Shown one piece after another: positions 18,669 through 28,512 of a stretch of DNA of 64,000 nt. The notes under the pieces are model-generated. The model was not told the origin of the DNA. It made no database searches and was given only the letters and a program-made list of their open reading frames with translations. Within the stretch, counting starts at the first letter, position 1, and each line of letters starts with the position of its first letter. Source of the stretch: Pseudomonas graminis (lineage in GTDB: Bacteria; Pseudomonadota; Gammaproteobacteria; Pseudomonadales; Pseudomonadaceae); assembly GCF_013201545.1 (NCBI RefSeq), contig NZ_CP053746.1, positions 5,346,501-5,410,500 on the forward strand, given 5' to 3'. The position numbers and the translations under genes are program-made.

Positions 18669-18723
18669 AACATCGCAAGGCCCTTACAGACATCGCAAGC
18701 CGCCCTACTCAAGCCAGTCCTGC

Positions 18724-21036
18724 TTAACCGATCCGGCGTGCCGCGTAGCGCTTGAGCATGCTTGGCACATCGAGAATCAGGGCGATGCGGCCGTCACCGG
18801 TGATGGTAGCGCCCGACATGCCCGGCGTGCCTTGCAGCATTTTGCCCAGCGGCTTGATCACCACTTCTTCCTGGCCGACCAACTGATCGACCACAAAGCC
18901 GATGCGTTGGGTGCCGACCGACAAGATCACCACGTGGCCTTCACGTTGCTCCTCGTGGGCCGCCGAACTGACCAGCCAGCGCTTGAGGTAAAACAGCGGC
19001 AGGGCCTTGTCGCGGACGATCACCACTTCCTGACCATCGACGACGTTGGTGGTCGACAGGTCCAGATGGAAGATCTCGTTGACGTTGACCAGCGGGAAGG
19101 CAAAAGCCTGATTGCCGAGCATGACCATCAGCGTCGGCATGATCGCCAGGGTCAGCGGCACCTTGATGATGATCTTTGAGCCCAGGCCCTTGGTCGAATG
19201 GATGTTGATCGAACCGTTGAGCTGGGCAATCTTGGTTTTCACCACGTCCATGCCCACGCCACGCCCGGACACATCGGAAATTTCAGTTTTGGTCGAGAAG
19301 CCCGGCGCGAAGATCAGGTTGTAGCAATCGGTGTCGCTGAGGCGATCCGCGGCGTCCTTGTCCATCACGCCGCGCTTCACGGCGATGGCACGCAGGACCG
19401 CAGGGTCCATGCCTTTGCCGTCATCGGAAATCGACAACAGGATGTGATCGCCTTCCTGTTCGGCCGACAGAATCACACGACCGTTACGGGGCTTGCCCGA
19501 TGCTTCCCGCTCTTCCGGCGACTCGATACCGTGATCGACAGCGTTGCGCACCAAGTGGACCAACGGGTCGGCCAGAGCCTCGACGAGGTTCTTGTCCAGG
19601 TCGGTTTCTTCACCCACCAGTTCAAGGCTGATTTCTTTCTTCAACTGACGTGCCAGATCGCGGACCAGTCGCGGGAAGCGGCCGAACACTTTCTTGATCG
19701 GCTGCATGCGGGTCTTCATGACCGCGGTCTGCAAGTCAGCGGTGACCACGTCCAGGTTGGACACGGCCTTGGACATGGCTTCGTCAGCGCTATTGGCGCC
19801 CAGACGCACGAGGCGGTTACGCACCAGCACCAGTTCGCCGACCATGTTCATGATTTCGTCCAGCCGCGCGGTGTCGACGCGCACGGTGGTTTCCGCTTCA
19901 GACGGCGGTTTTTCGCTGGGCGCGGGAGCGGCAGCGCGAGCCGGGGCAGGCGCAGCGGCAGGAGCCGCTTTCGCCGGAGCGGCGGCAGCAGGCGTCGGTT
20001 TCGCCGGTTCAGCTTTGGCAGCGGGGTCTGGCTTGGTGGCCGGTGCAGCAGCGGGTGCTGCGGCAGCGACGGCAGGTTCAAACTTGCCTTTGCCGTGCAA
20101 CTGATCCAGCAGGTCTTCGAATTCGTTGTCGGTGATTTCGTCCGATGCTGCGGCTTTCGACGCTGCAGCTGGCGCAACCGGTGTTGCAGGTGCAGCGGCA
20201 GCAGGCGCAGCGGGAGCAGCTGCACCCACGGCATCCGGCGAGAACGAACCCTTGCCGTGCAACTGATCCAGCAGCGACTCGAATTCATCGTCAGTGATTT
20301 CGTCACTGGCCGGTGCGGCAGACGGCGCTACAGCGGCCGGCGGTTGCACGGCATCGACGGCGAACTGGCCTTTGCCATGCAGCTGATCGAGGAGCGATTC
20401 GAATTCGGCGTCGGTGATTTCATCGCTGGCCGCATTACCGGCTGGCGCGGCAGCCGGTGCCGCAGGTGCTGCTGCAACGGGAGCCGCTGGTGCAGGTGCA
20501 GCCGGCGCAGGCGCCCCTGCCGCCTGAGCCTTGACGGCATTCAGCGAATCCAGAAGCTGTTCGAACTCGAAATCGGTGATGTCTTCGGACGGCGCTTCAG
20601 CGACCGGTTCTTCAACCACCGGTGCTGCAGCGATTTCTTCGGCTGAGGCCGGCTCCGCCAGGCGTGCCAGCGCGGCCAGCAGTTCAGGTGTGGCCGGGGT
20701 GACGGCGGAACGCTCGCGCACCTGACCGAACATGCTGTTGACGGTGTCGAGTGCTTCGAGCACCACGTCCATGAGCTCCGAGTCAACGCGACGTTCACCC
20801 TTGCGCAGGATGTCGAACACGTTCTCGGCGATGTGACAGCATTCAACCAGCTCGTTGAGCTGGAGGAAGCCGGCGCCCCCTTTTACAGTGTGAAAACCGC
20901 GAAAAATTGCATTGAGCAGGTCCGCATCATCTGGCCGGCTTTCCAGCTCGACCAACTGCTCTGACAACAGCTCGAGAATCTCGCCGGCCTCTACCAGAAA
21001 ATCCTGAAGGATTTCTTCATCGGCGCCGAAGCTCAT
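18724..21036 (-). CDS. cheA: Chemotaxis histidine kinase CheA
   Basis: 770 residues. P1 HPt domain (1-105) with phospho-His49 in FRGFHTVKGGAGFLQL. A long Ala/Pro-rich linker (about 110-385) carries four copies of an EF..LLD motif. Three of them are near-identical DEITD.EFE.LLDQLHGKG blocks, at about 205-225, 245-265 and 299-319. Dimerisation P3 (about 385-450), kinase P4 (N box VHLVRNAVDHGIE, G boxes DDGKGMD and GRGVGMDVV) and CheW-like P5 follow. No ordinary CheY-binding P2 domain is evident. It phosphorylates CheY and CheB. The repeated linker may be the ParP-contacting region described in other polar flagellates (inference). Confidence 0.95.
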   Translation of the reverse strand: MSFGADEEILQDFLVEAGEILELLSEQLVELESRPDDADLLNAIFRGFHTVKGGAGFLQLNELVECCHIAENVFDILRKGERRVDSELMDVVLEALDTVNSMFGQVRERSAVTPATPELLAALARLAEPASAEEIAAAPVVEEPVAEAPSEDITDFEFEQLLDSLNAVKAQAAGAPAPAAPAPAAPVAAAPAAPAAAPAGNAASDEITDAEFESLLDQLHGKGQFAVDAVQPPAAVAPSAAPASDEITDDEFESLLDQLHGKGSFSPDAVGAAAPAAPAAAAPATPVAPAAASKAAASDEITDNEFEDLLDQLHGKGKFEPAVAAAAPAAAPATKPDPAAKAEPAKPTPAAAAPAKAAPAAAPAPARAAAPAPSEKPPSEAETTVRVDTARLDEIMNMVGELVLVRNRLVRLGANSADEAMSKAVSNLDVVTADLQTAVMKTRMQPIKKVFGRFPRLVRDLARQLKKEISLELVGEETDLDKNLVEALADPLVHLVRNAVDHGIESPEEREASGKPRNGRVILSAEQEGDHILLSISDDGKGMDPAVLRAIAVKRGVMDKDAADRLSDTDCYNLIFAPGFSTKTEISDVSGRGVGMDVVKTKIAQLNGSINIHSTKGLGSKIIIKVPLTLAIMPTLMVMLGNQAFAFPLVNVNEIFHLDLSTTNVVDGQEVVIVRDKALPLFYLKRWLVSSAAHEEQREGHVVILSVGTQRIGFVVDQLVGQEEVVIKPLGKMLQGTPGMSGATITGDGRIALILDVPSMLKRYAARRIG

Positions 21037-21180
21037 TGGGGGGTGCTCCTAAAATTAACCGTCAAACCGATCCGGAGGCTGCACTGACGGCCTGCGCGCA
21101 TTGCTTTCGTCGAAGCATTGGCGCGCGGGTCCAGCAGCCACTTTCACAGAAAACCTGAAGTCCGAAACAGAGTGACCGAA

Positions 21181-21969
21181 TCAGAATCCGAGGCTGGATA
21201 GCAGATCGTCAACATCATCCTGTCCGGATACAACGTCTTCACGTTTATCGGCATGAATCTGCGGACCTTCACCCTTGGAGTGAAGTTTTTCTTGTTCTTT
21301 TTGCTGACGGAACACTTCCTGGTCGTGCTCGATGCCCGCGAAGCGGTCCACCTGGCTCGCCATGAGCACCAGCTTGAGCAGGTTGCGCTCGACTTCGGTG
21401 ACCAGCGTGGTCACGCGCTTGATCACCTGACCGGTGAGGTCCTGATAATCCTGGGCCAGCAGAATGTCGTTCAGATGCGCGGAAACCTCGGCGGTCTCCT
21501 TCTCGCTGCGGGTCAGGAACACATCGACGCGGCGGGCCAGATCACGAAACTCTTCGGCGCTGATCTCGCGGCGCATGAAGCGTCCCCAATCTTCGCTCAA
21601 CGACTTGGCGTCAGCACTGAGCCCGCTCATCAACGGCGTGCTCAGCTCCACCAGGTCCATCGTCCGGTTGGCCGCGTTTTCGGTCAGCCTGACCACGTAC
21701 GACAGCCGCTCGGTGGCGTCGGTGATCTGGGAGACCTCCTCGGCCTGCGGCATGTTCGGGTCGATCTGGAAGTTGACGATCGCGCTGTGCAGCTCGCGCG
21801 TCAATTTGCCGACTTCCTGATACAGGCCACGGTCGCGGGTCTGGTTAAGCTCATGGATCAGTTGCACGGCGTCGCCGAACTTGCCTTTTTCAAGGCTCGC
21901 GACCAGCTCTTGTGCGTGTTTCTTCAGGGTTGACTCAAAGTCACCCATTGTCGAATCTTTGGAATCCAT
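21181..21969 (-). CDS. cheZ: CheY-P phosphatase CheZ
   Basis: 262 residues, all helical. The catalytic region is LAQDYQDLTGQVIKRV with the family Gln in DYQDLTGQ. The C-terminal CheY-binding peptide is DDVDDLLSSLGF. It accelerates dephosphorylation of CheY-P. It lies 19 nt downstream of cheY and 144 nt upstream of cheA. An alternative start at MGDFESTLKK, seven codons in, is possible. Confidence 0.95.
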   Translation of the reverse strand: MDSKDSTMGDFESTLKKHAQELVASLEKGKFGDAVQLIHELNQTRDRGLYQEVGKLTRELHSAIVNFQIDPNMPQAEEVSQITDATERLSYVVRLTENAANRTMDLVELSTPLMSGLSADAKSLSEDWGRFMRREISAEEFRDLARRVDVFLTRSEKETAEVSAHLNDILLAQDYQDLTGQVIKRVTTLVTEVERNLLKLVLMASQVDRFAGIEHDQEVFRQQKEQEKLHSKGEGPQIHADKREDVVSGQDDVDDLLSSLGF

Positions 21970-21988
21970 AGCGCCCTCGCAGCGGACA

Positions 21989-22363
21989 TCAGCTATTGAC
22001 GCGCTCGAATATCTTTTCGATTTTCTCTTTGAGCACTTGCGCGGTGAACGGCTTCACCACGTAGCCGTTCACACCGGCCTGAGCAGCTTCGATGATCTGC
22101 TCGCGCTTGGCTTCGGCAGTGACCATCAGCACCGGCAGGCTGCGCAGACGCTCGTCGGCACGCACCTGCCGCAACAGGTCGATGCCGGACATGCCCGGCA
22201 TGTTCCAGTCAGTGACGAGGAAGTCAAAGGCGCCGCTTTGCAGCATCGGCAATGCGGTGAGTCCGTCATCTGCTTCGGCCGTGTTGGTGAACCCAAGGTC
22301 ACGCAACAGGTTTTTTATGATCCGCCGCATCGTTGAGAAGTCATCAACGATGAGGATTTTCAT
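21989..22363 (-). CDS. cheY: Chemotaxis response regulator CheY
   Basis: 124 residues from [20 protein letters not shown], a single receiver domain with the acidic pair VDD, phospho-acceptor Asp in [12 protein letters not shown], Thr in MVTAEAKRE and Lys in YVVKPFTA. CheY-P binds FliM and FliN to reverse the motor. Upstream in-frame codons to 22426 have no family similarity, so the internal ATG is used. A 239-nt gap lies between it and fliA. Confidence 0.97.
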   Translation of the reverse strand: MKILIVDDFSTMRRIIKNLLRDLGFTNTAEADDGLTALPMLQSGAFDFLVTDWNMPGMSGIDLLRQVRADERLRSLPVLMVTAEAKREQIIEAAQAGVNGYVVKPFTAQVLKEKIEKIFERVNS

Positions 22364-22602
22364 GTTCTTGTCCAATTCGACCTCCAAGCAGTCTTTAACG
22401 CGTTCAGCACCTGAACGCGCATTCAATCAATACCGGCTGCGCCGAACATGAAAAGGGGTGGAATCGACCGGGACGAGCGCAGCGAAACCGGATCATCCAC
22501 GACCCGGTTCGACCGACTCCTGCCGTGTCTCTTTTGCTTCCGCTCACGTCCTGCACAGCCGGTCTTACAAGCAACACGCAGGCCTCGCGGCCCGCGCCTG
22601 AT

Positions 22603-23346
22603 TCAGGAACGTGCGCGCCACTCGCCAAGGCGACCGCGCAACCGCGCCGCGCATTGACTGTGCAGCTGGCTGACCCGCGACTCGCTGACCCCCAGAACCT
22701 CACCGATTTCCTTGAGGTTCAGCTCTTCGTCGTAGTACAGCGACAACACCAGGCGTTCACGTTCCGGCAAGTTGGCAATGGCCTCGGCCAGCGCAGCCTG
22801 GAAGCGCTCGTCTTCCAGATCCCGCGACGGTTCCAGGGACTGGCTCGCGCCGTCCTCGTGCAGCCCTTCGTGTTCGCCGTCCTGCAACAGGTCGTCGAAA
22901 CTGAACAGGCGGCTGCCCAGGGTATCGTTCAGAATCCCGTAATAATCGTCGAGACTCATTTCAAGTTCGGCAGCAACCTCGTGATCTTTAGCGTCACGGC
23001 CGGTTTTTGCTTCGATTGCACGAATCGCGTCACTGACCATGCGCGTATTGCGGTGGACCGAGCGCGGCGCCCAGTCCCCCTTGCGCACTTCGTCGAGCAT
23101 CGCGCCACGGATACGAATACCCGCGTACGTCTCGAAGCTGGCCCCTTTGGTGGAGTCGTATTTGGTCGAAACCTCGAGCAAGCCAATCATGCCCGCCTGG
23201 ATCAAATCCTCGACCTGCACGCTGGCCGGCAGACGCGCCAGCAAGTGGTAGGCGATTCGTTTGACCAGCGGGGCATAACGCTCGATCAGCTCATACTGGG
23301 AGTCTTTGGACGATTTGCTGTACATGCGATAGCCACTTGCTGTCAT
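22603..23346 (-). CDS. fliA: Flagellar sigma factor FliA (sigma-28)
   Basis: 247 residues from MTASGYRMYSKSSKDSQYEL. Sigma region 2 has VEDLIQAGMIGLLEVSTKYD and FETYAGIRIRGAMLDEVR. Region 4 has LNLKEIGEVLGVSESRVSQLHSQ. The ATG overlaps the fleN stop (ATGA), so the longer upstream frame is not used. FliA directs late flagellar promoters; three with the expected TAAAG..N11..CGATA layout occur in this window (fliC, second flagellin, fliS). Confidence 0.97.
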   Translation of the reverse strand: MTASGYRMYSKSSKDSQYELIERYAPLVKRIAYHLLARLPASVQVEDLIQAGMIGLLEVSTKYDSTKGASFETYAGIRIRGAMLDEVRKGDWAPRSVHRNTRMVSDAIRAIEAKTGRDAKDHEVAAELEMSLDDYYGILNDTLGSRLFSFDDLLQDGEHEGLHEDGASQSLEPSRDLEDERFQAALAEAIANLPERERLVLSLYYDEELNLKEIGEVLGVSESRVSQLHSQCAARLRGRLGEWRARS

Positions 23347-24176
23347 GAGACGGGCCCTGCGCTGGTTTGATGCACGAGGCGTTCTACGAAAAATTCCAGG
23401 TGACCGCGCGGGTTCGCCGGCAGCGGCCAGGTGTCGACTTTCTGTGCGATGGCCTTGAACGCCAGCGCACATTTGGAACGCGGAAACGCTTCGTACACGG
23501 CGCGCTGTTTCTGCACGGCCTTGCGTACGCATTCGTCGTACGGCACGGCGCCTACATACTGCAGGGCAACGTCGAGAAAGCGGTCGGTGACCTTGGTCAG
23601 CTTGGCGAAGAGGTTGCGCCCTTCCTGCGGGCTCTGGGCCATGTTGGCCAGGACGCGGAAGCGGTTCATGCCGTAATCGCGGTTGAGCAGTTTGATCAGG
23701 GCGTAGGCGTCCGTGATCGACGTGGGCTCGTCGCACACCACCAGCAGCACTTCCTGGGCTGCGCGCACGAAGCTCACCACCGACTCGCCGATGCCGGCGG
23801 CGGTATCGATGACCAGCACGTCGAGGTTGTCGCCGATGTCACTGAACGCCTGAATCAGCCCGGCATGTTGCGCCGGGGTCAGGTGGACCATGCTCTGGGT
23901 GCCCGACGCCGCCGGCACGATGCGGACGCCGCCCGGGCCCTGCAGCAGGACATCGCGCAGCTCGCACCGCCCTTCGATGACGTCAGCCAGGGTGCGTTTG
24001 GGGGTCAGCCCCAACAATACGTCGACGTTGGCCAGACCCAGATCGGCGTCCAGCAACATGACGCGACGTCCCAGCTCGGCCAGCGCCAGTGAAAGATTCA
24101 CTGAAACGTTGGTCTTGCCTACGCCACCTTTGCCACCGGTCACCGCGATAACCTGTACGGGATGCATGCTGCCCAT
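23343..24176 (-). CDS. fleN: MinD/ParA-like ATPase FleN (FlhG), flagellar number regulator
   Basis: 277 residues. Deviant Walker A GGKGGVGKTNVSVNLS, Walker A' VMLLDADLGLANVDVLLG and Walker B LDVLVIDTAAGIGESVV. FleN restrains FleQ and keeps flagellar number at the pole low, opposing FlhF. The start could be MHPVQVIAV three codons downstream, since GGGCAG precedes that ATG. It lies between flhF and fliA as in other Pseudomonas. Confidence 0.96.
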   Translation of the reverse strand: MGSMHPVQVIAVTGGKGGVGKTNVSVNLSLALAELGRRVMLLDADLGLANVDVLLGLTPKRTLADVIEGRCELRDVLLQGPGGVRIVPAASGTQSMVHLTPAQHAGLIQAFSDIGDNLDVLVIDTAAGIGESVVSFVRAAQEVLLVVCDEPTSITDAYALIKLLNRDYGMNRFRVLANMAQSPQEGRNLFAKLTKVTDRFLDVALQYVGAVPYDECVRKAVQKQRAVYEAFPRSKCALAFKAIAQKVDTWPLPANPRGHLEFFVERLVHQTSAGPVS

Positions 24177-24294
24177 GTTAATTGTTTACCTTGTCTTGCT
24201 TAGACCTAAGCCACATGTCGGGCTGCACGTTCAGTGTCTGAACAATGCCTGGCAGACCATCGATGCAGGAAAATTCCACTGTCATTTTCTTCAC

Positions 24295-25638
24295 CTAGCC
24301 CGCGCGCTTGCCGGTGCTGTGATAAAGATCCGCAAACATATCCGCCATCGCTTCCTCGCTTGGCTCCTCCTGCATCTGCACACTGACAGCCCGGCTCACC
24401 AACTGGTGCCGACGCGGCAAATGCAGATCATCCGGTATCCGTGGGCCATCGGTCAGATAGGCCACAGGCAGTTCGTGTGTCACGGCCAGGCTGAGCACTT
24501 CGCCCAGGTTGGCCGTTTCGTCGAGCTTGGTCAGGATGCACCCGGCCAGGCCGCAACGTTTATAACTGTGGTAAGCCGCTGACAGCACCTGCTTCTGGCT
24601 GGTTGTCGCCAGCACAAGGTAGTTGCGCGCCTTGATGCCACGGCCGGCGAGGGTTTCCAGTTGCAGACGCAGGGCCGGATCGCTGGCTTGCAGGCCGGCG
24701 GTGTCGATCAAGACCACGCGCTTGCGCAACAGCGGCTCCAGCGCCTGAGCCAGGGACTGGCCCGGGTCGACGTGGGTAACCGGTACATTGAGGATCCGGC
24801 CCAGGGTTTTCAGCTGTTCCTGAGCGCCAATGCGGAAACTGTCCATGCTCACCAGCGCGATATTTTGCGCGCCGTATTTCAACACATATCGGGCTGCCAG
24901 TTTAGCCAGCGTGGTGGTTTTGCCCATGCCGGCAGGGCCGACCATGGCAATCACACCGCCCTCTTCCAGTGGCTCCACATCGGGCGTGGCAATCATGCGG
25001 GCCAGATGGGCCAGCAGCATGCGCCAGGTGTGGGCCTGATCGTTCGAGTCCGGCACCATCGCCAGCAGATCGCGGGACAGCGGGCCGGAGAGGCCGACGC
25101 GTTGCAGACGGCGCCACAGGTTGGCCTGCTGTGGACGGCTGCCTTGCAGCTGGTTCCAGGCCAGCGAGCCCAGCTGGACTTCCAGCAATTCGCGCAGGCC
25201 GTTCAATTCGGAGCGCATCGCTTCGTAGGCGCGGTCGCCCACGGCCGGCTCGGCGTTGCGCTCGGCACGCTCGGCAGCCACAGCAGCGTGGATCGACGGG
25301 CGAAACGGTTCTTCCAGCGTCGGTTCAATCTGCTTGCTGTCATCCATCGCAAGGCCGGCGAACAACTGACGGTTGGCGACAGTGTCCAGCTCGCTGCGGT
25401 GGGTCAGCTCAGCCTGAGCGGTAACGATGCGCGACTGGGTTTTGCGCAATTCTTCTTCGAGTTCGATGTTCGGCACACGCGGCGCCAACGCAGACAACTT
25501 GTAATCCAGAGCGGCGGTCAGTTCCACGCCGCCGGCGATCCGCCGGTTCCCGATGATGGCAGCTTCAGCGCCCAGCTCATCGCGAACCAGTTTCATGGCT
25601 TGTCGCATATCGGCGGCGAAAAAACGCTTAACTTGCAT
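24295..25638 (-). CDS. flhF: SRP-like GTPase FlhF, polar flagellar placement
   Basis: 447 residues. N-terminal B domain (MQVKRFFAADMRQAMKLVRDELGAEA, to about 160), N domain (about 170-240) and a SRP54-type G domain with GPAGMGKTTTLAKLAARYVL, DTAGLQ and TKLDETANLGEVLS. It marks the old pole for flagellar assembly. It starts 11 nt after the flhA stop, giving the conserved order flhA-flhF-fleN-fliA. Confidence 0.96.
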   Translation of the reverse strand: MQVKRFFAADMRQAMKLVRDELGAEAAIIGNRRIAGGVELTAALDYKLSALAPRVPNIELEEELRKTQSRIVTAQAELTHRSELDTVANRQLFAGLAMDDSKQIEPTLEEPFRPSIHAAVAAERAERNAEPAVGDRAYEAMRSELNGLRELLEVQLGSLAWNQLQGSRPQQANLWRRLQRVGLSGPLSRDLLAMVPDSNDQAHTWRMLLAHLARMIATPDVEPLEEGGVIAMVGPAGMGKTTTLAKLAARYVLKYGAQNIALVSMDSFRIGAQEQLKTLGRILNVPVTHVDPGQSLAQALEPLLRKRVVLIDTAGLQASDPALRLQLETLAGRGIKARNYLVLATTSQKQVLSAAYHSYKRCGLAGCILTKLDETANLGEVLSLAVTHELPVAYLTDGPRIPDDLHLPRRHQLVSRAVSVQMQEEPSEEAMADMFADLYHSTGKRAG

Positions 25639-25649
25639 GACTCACTACC

Positions 25650-27779
25650 TCAGCCGTTGGGCCCGACAGTCGCTACGATGGTGACTTGCTTATTGTCAGG
25701 AATTTCCTGGTAAGCCAAAACATGCATATTCGGTACAGCCAACCGTCCAAAGCGGGACAACATGGCGCGAACCGGACCTGCGACCAACAAAATAACCGGC
25801 TGCCCCTGCATCTCCTGACGCTGCGCCGCTTCGATCAACGAGCGCTGAAGTTTCTCAGCCATGCTCGGTTCGAGGAGAACGCCTTCTTCCTGACCCTGAC
25901 CTGCCTTCTGCAGACTATTTAGCAAGATCTGTTCCAACCTTGGCTCAAGCGTGATGACAGGCAGCTCCGGCTCAATGCCGACAATGCTTTGGACGATTGC
26001 GCGGGACAATCCGACCCGTACCGCAGCCACCAGCGCGGCGGTATCTTGACTACGCGCGGCGTTGTTGGCGATGGCTTCAGCGATGGAGCGGATGTCGCGA
26101 ACCGGCACCTGTTCGGCGAGCAGCGCCTGGAGCACCTTCAGCAGGGCCGACAGGGACAGCACGCCCGGCACCAGTTCTTCCGCCAGTTTTGGCGATCCCT
26201 TGGCCAGCAGGGTCATCAATTGCTGGACTTCCTCGTGGCCAATCAATTCATGAGAGTGCTTGTAGAGAATCTGGTTCAAGTGGGTTGCCACCACCGTGCT
26301 GGCGTCCACCACGGTGTAACCGAGGGACTGCGCCTGAGCGCGCTGGCTGATTTCAATCCAGACGGCTTCCAGACCAAACGCCGGGTCCTTGGCAGTGATG
26401 CCGTTGAGGCTGCCAAATACCTGACCGGGGTTGATGGCCAGTTCGCGGTCGGGGTAAATCTCGGCTTCGGCCAGGGTCACGCCCATGAGGGTCAGGCGAT
26501 AGGCGCTGGGCGCCAGGTCGAGGTTGTCGCGGATGTGCACGGTCGGCATGAGGAAACCCAGCTCCTGGGAGAGCTTCTTGCGCACGCCCTTGATCCGCGC
26601 CAGCAGCTGACCACCCTGATTGCGGTCCACCAGCGGAATCAGGCGGTAGCCCACTTCCAGACCGATCATGTCGATCGGGGTGACGTCGTCCCAGCCCAGT
26701 TCCTTGGATTCCTGCGCCCGGGTCGGCGACGGCAGCAGCTCTTGTTGACGCTTGACCTCTTGCACCGCGGCGAGCTTGACTTGGTTCTCTTTCTTCCACA
26801 GCAGGTAAGCACCGCCAGCGGCCACCAGCCCGAGGCTGATGAAGGAGAAGTGCGGCATACCCGGAACCAGGCCCATGACGATCATGATCCCGGCGGAGAC
26901 AGCGAGTGCCTTGTGGGAGGCAAACATCTGGCGGCCGACCAGTTTGCCCATTTCTTCCGAACCGGACGCACGGGTCACCATGATCGCGGCTGCAGTGGAC
27001 AGCAGCAGGGAAGGCAACTGCGCCACCAAACCGTCACCGATGGTCAGGAGTGCGTAGACCTTGCCGGCGTCGCCAAAGCTCATGCCGTGCTGGAAGATGC
27101 CCACCAGCATGCCGCCAATAAGGTTGATGAAGAGGATCAGCAGGCCGGCGATGGCGTCACCGCGGACGAATTTGCTGGCACCGTCCATGGAGCCGTAGAA
27201 CTCGGCTTCTTGGGCAACTTCGAGACGACGGCGTTTGGCTTCGGGCTGGTCGATGAGGCCGGCGTTGAGGTCGGCGTCGATGGCCATCTGTTTGCCGGGC
27301 ATGGCGTCGAGGGTGAAGCGTGCGCTCACTTCGGAGATGCGGCCGGCACCTTTGGTGACGACGACGAAGTTGATGATCATGAGGATGGCGAAGACGACGA
27401 TACCGACGACGTAGTTGCCGCCAATGACGACTTCACCGAACGCCTGGATGACTTTACCGGCGGCGGCGTGGCCGTCCTGGCCGTGGAGCATGACGACGCG
27501 AGTGGAGGCGACGTTGAGGGCCAGTCGCAGCAGGGTGGCGACGAGGAGGATGGTCGGGAATACGGAGAAGTCGAGGGGCCGCAGGGCGTAGATACAGACG
27601 AGCAGGACGACGATGGACAGGGCGATGTTGAAGGTGAAGAAGACGTCCAGCAGAAACGGCGGCATGGGCAGCATCATCATGGCGAGCATGACGAGGAGCA
27701 GTAGCGGGACGCCAAGTTGTCCACGGCCCAGGCCGATCAATCCGGTTCTGGCGTGGGAGATGAGTTGTGAGCGTTCCAC
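25650..27779 (-). CDS. flhA: Flagellar export gate protein FlhA
   Basis: 709 residues. Eight membrane helices (about 25-330) with the FHIPEP-type cytoplasmic loop (FVVTKGAGRISEVSARFTLDAMPGKQMAIDADL). The C-terminal cytoplasmic domain (about 360-700) docks export chaperones (LGWDDVTPIDMIGLEVGYRL). It forms the nonameric ring and proton-driven export gate. It is separated from flhB by 3.3 kb of repeats and accessory genes. Confidence 0.97.
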   Translation of the reverse strand: MERSQLISHARTGLIGLGRGQLGVPLLLLVMLAMMMLPMPPFLLDVFFTFNIALSIVVLLVCIYALRPLDFSVFPTILLVATLLRLALNVASTRVVMLHGQDGHAAAGKVIQAFGEVVIGGNYVVGIVVFAILMIINFVVVTKGAGRISEVSARFTLDAMPGKQMAIDADLNAGLIDQPEAKRRRLEVAQEAEFYGSMDGASKFVRGDAIAGLLILFINLIGGMLVGIFQHGMSFGDAGKVYALLTIGDGLVAQLPSLLLSTAAAIMVTRASGSEEMGKLVGRQMFASHKALAVSAGIMIVMGLVPGMPHFSFISLGLVAAGGAYLLWKKENQVKLAAVQEVKRQQELLPSPTRAQESKELGWDDVTPIDMIGLEVGYRLIPLVDRNQGGQLLARIKGVRKKLSQELGFLMPTVHIRDNLDLAPSAYRLTLMGVTLAEAEIYPDRELAINPGQVFGSLNGITAKDPAFGLEAVWIEISQRAQAQSLGYTVVDASTVVATHLNQILYKHSHELIGHEEVQQLMTLLAKGSPKLAEELVPGVLSLSALLKVLQALLAEQVPVRDIRSIAEAIANNAARSQDTAALVAAVRVGLSRAIVQSIVGIEPELPVITLEPRLEQILLNSLQKAGQGQEEGVLLEPSMAEKLQRSLIEAAQRQEMQGQPVILLVAGPVRAMLSRFGRLAVPNMHVLAYQEIPDNKQVTIVATVGPNG

Positions 27780-27839
27780 CGATGGGCACCTGCGCGTTAA
27801 ATCAATCTTTTGACGCCGAAGCGTTGTATCGGGGTTATT

Positions 27840-27854
27840 GCAAGAAGGGGTCCA
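27840..27854 (-). promoter_or_regulatory. Candidate sigma-54 promoter of flhA
   Basis: The minus strand reads TGGACCCCTTCTTGC: GG and GC are correctly spaced for a -24/-12 element, with one transposed pair relative to TGGCAC. It lies 61 nt upstream of the flhA start. Consistent with FleQ/sigma-54 control of flhA known in Pseudomonas. Confidence 0.55.
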
Positions 27855-27930
27855 ACATTTGGGAGTGGGTTGAAAATATCAGAGTGCCAGTATTTAGATT
27901 TGAGATCTGGGTCGTGGCTGAGTACGCCAA

Positions 27931-28229
27931 AATCACAAGCGTCGGCCTAACGGCCTCGGTTTCGCCTTCGGCGAGTTACTTGGAAAAGCACCCCCCTCTT
28001 GGTTTTAAAGAGCAGCCAAGGGTGCCTGCTCCTGGCTAGGTCCATCCTCCGTCGGGATTCCCTCACTCCGACGACGCTCCGTGGGCGCGCGCCGAACGGA
28101 CATCCATGTCCTGACGGCGCTCTCGCCGCATCCCTGCGGCTCGGCCCACTGCGCATCGTCTGCGTTCGGCCTGCACCCAAGTCGCGATTTGTGGTGTCTG
28201 GACCTTTTGTGCATGAAGATCAAAAGCGC
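27931..28229 (+). repeat. Interspersed hairpin-chain element, copy C
   Basis: Plus-oriented copy and the most diverged at its first hairpin (GTCGGCCTAACGGCCTCG). The central stem differs by insertion of a TTGGTTTTAAAGAGCAG loop between AAGCACCC and GGGTGCC. The later stem is GCCGCATCCCTGCGGC. REP sequence follows at 28241. It forms an inverted pair with copy D across the sigma/anti-sigma block. Confidence 0.8.
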
Positions 28230-28240
28230 GCTTACGCTTG

Positions 28241-28410
28241 GTAGGACCGGCTTTAGCCGGGAAGAGGCCAGTGTGACCAGCACCCATTTCACTGAATGCA
28301 CGCGCTGCTTTTTGTGGGACCCGCTTCAGCCGGGAAGAGGCCTGTGTGACCACCACCCATTTCACTGAATGCACGCGCTGGTTTTAGTGGGACCGGCTTT
28401 AGCCGGGAAG
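28241..28410. repeat. Tandem REP units (about 73-nt period)
   Basis: REP palindromes at about 28241-28264, 28315-28338 and 28387-28410 are separated by nearly identical spacers (AGGCC.GTGTGACCA.CACCC, then ATTTCACTGAATGCACGCGC). A further repeat of the CGTTCCCACGCTC family lies at 28460-28484. Confidence 0.8.
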
Positions 28411-28512
28411 GCGTCAGGTGCGACAACACAAATCTGGCGTCGCGCACCGGCCTGAGATCGTTCCCACGCTCTGCGTGGGAATGCCGCCCCCGACGCTCCG
28501 CGTCCAGCCGGT

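Noticed and set aside
19198..20646. 482-codon plus-strand frame opposite cheA
   Set aside because: Arises from the GC-rich Ala/Pro linker of CheA; Arg/Gly/Ser-rich low complexity.
25989..27704. 571-codon plus-strand frame opposite flhA
   Set aside because: Antisense shadow of FlhA with Asp/His/Gln-rich sequence; no family resemblance.
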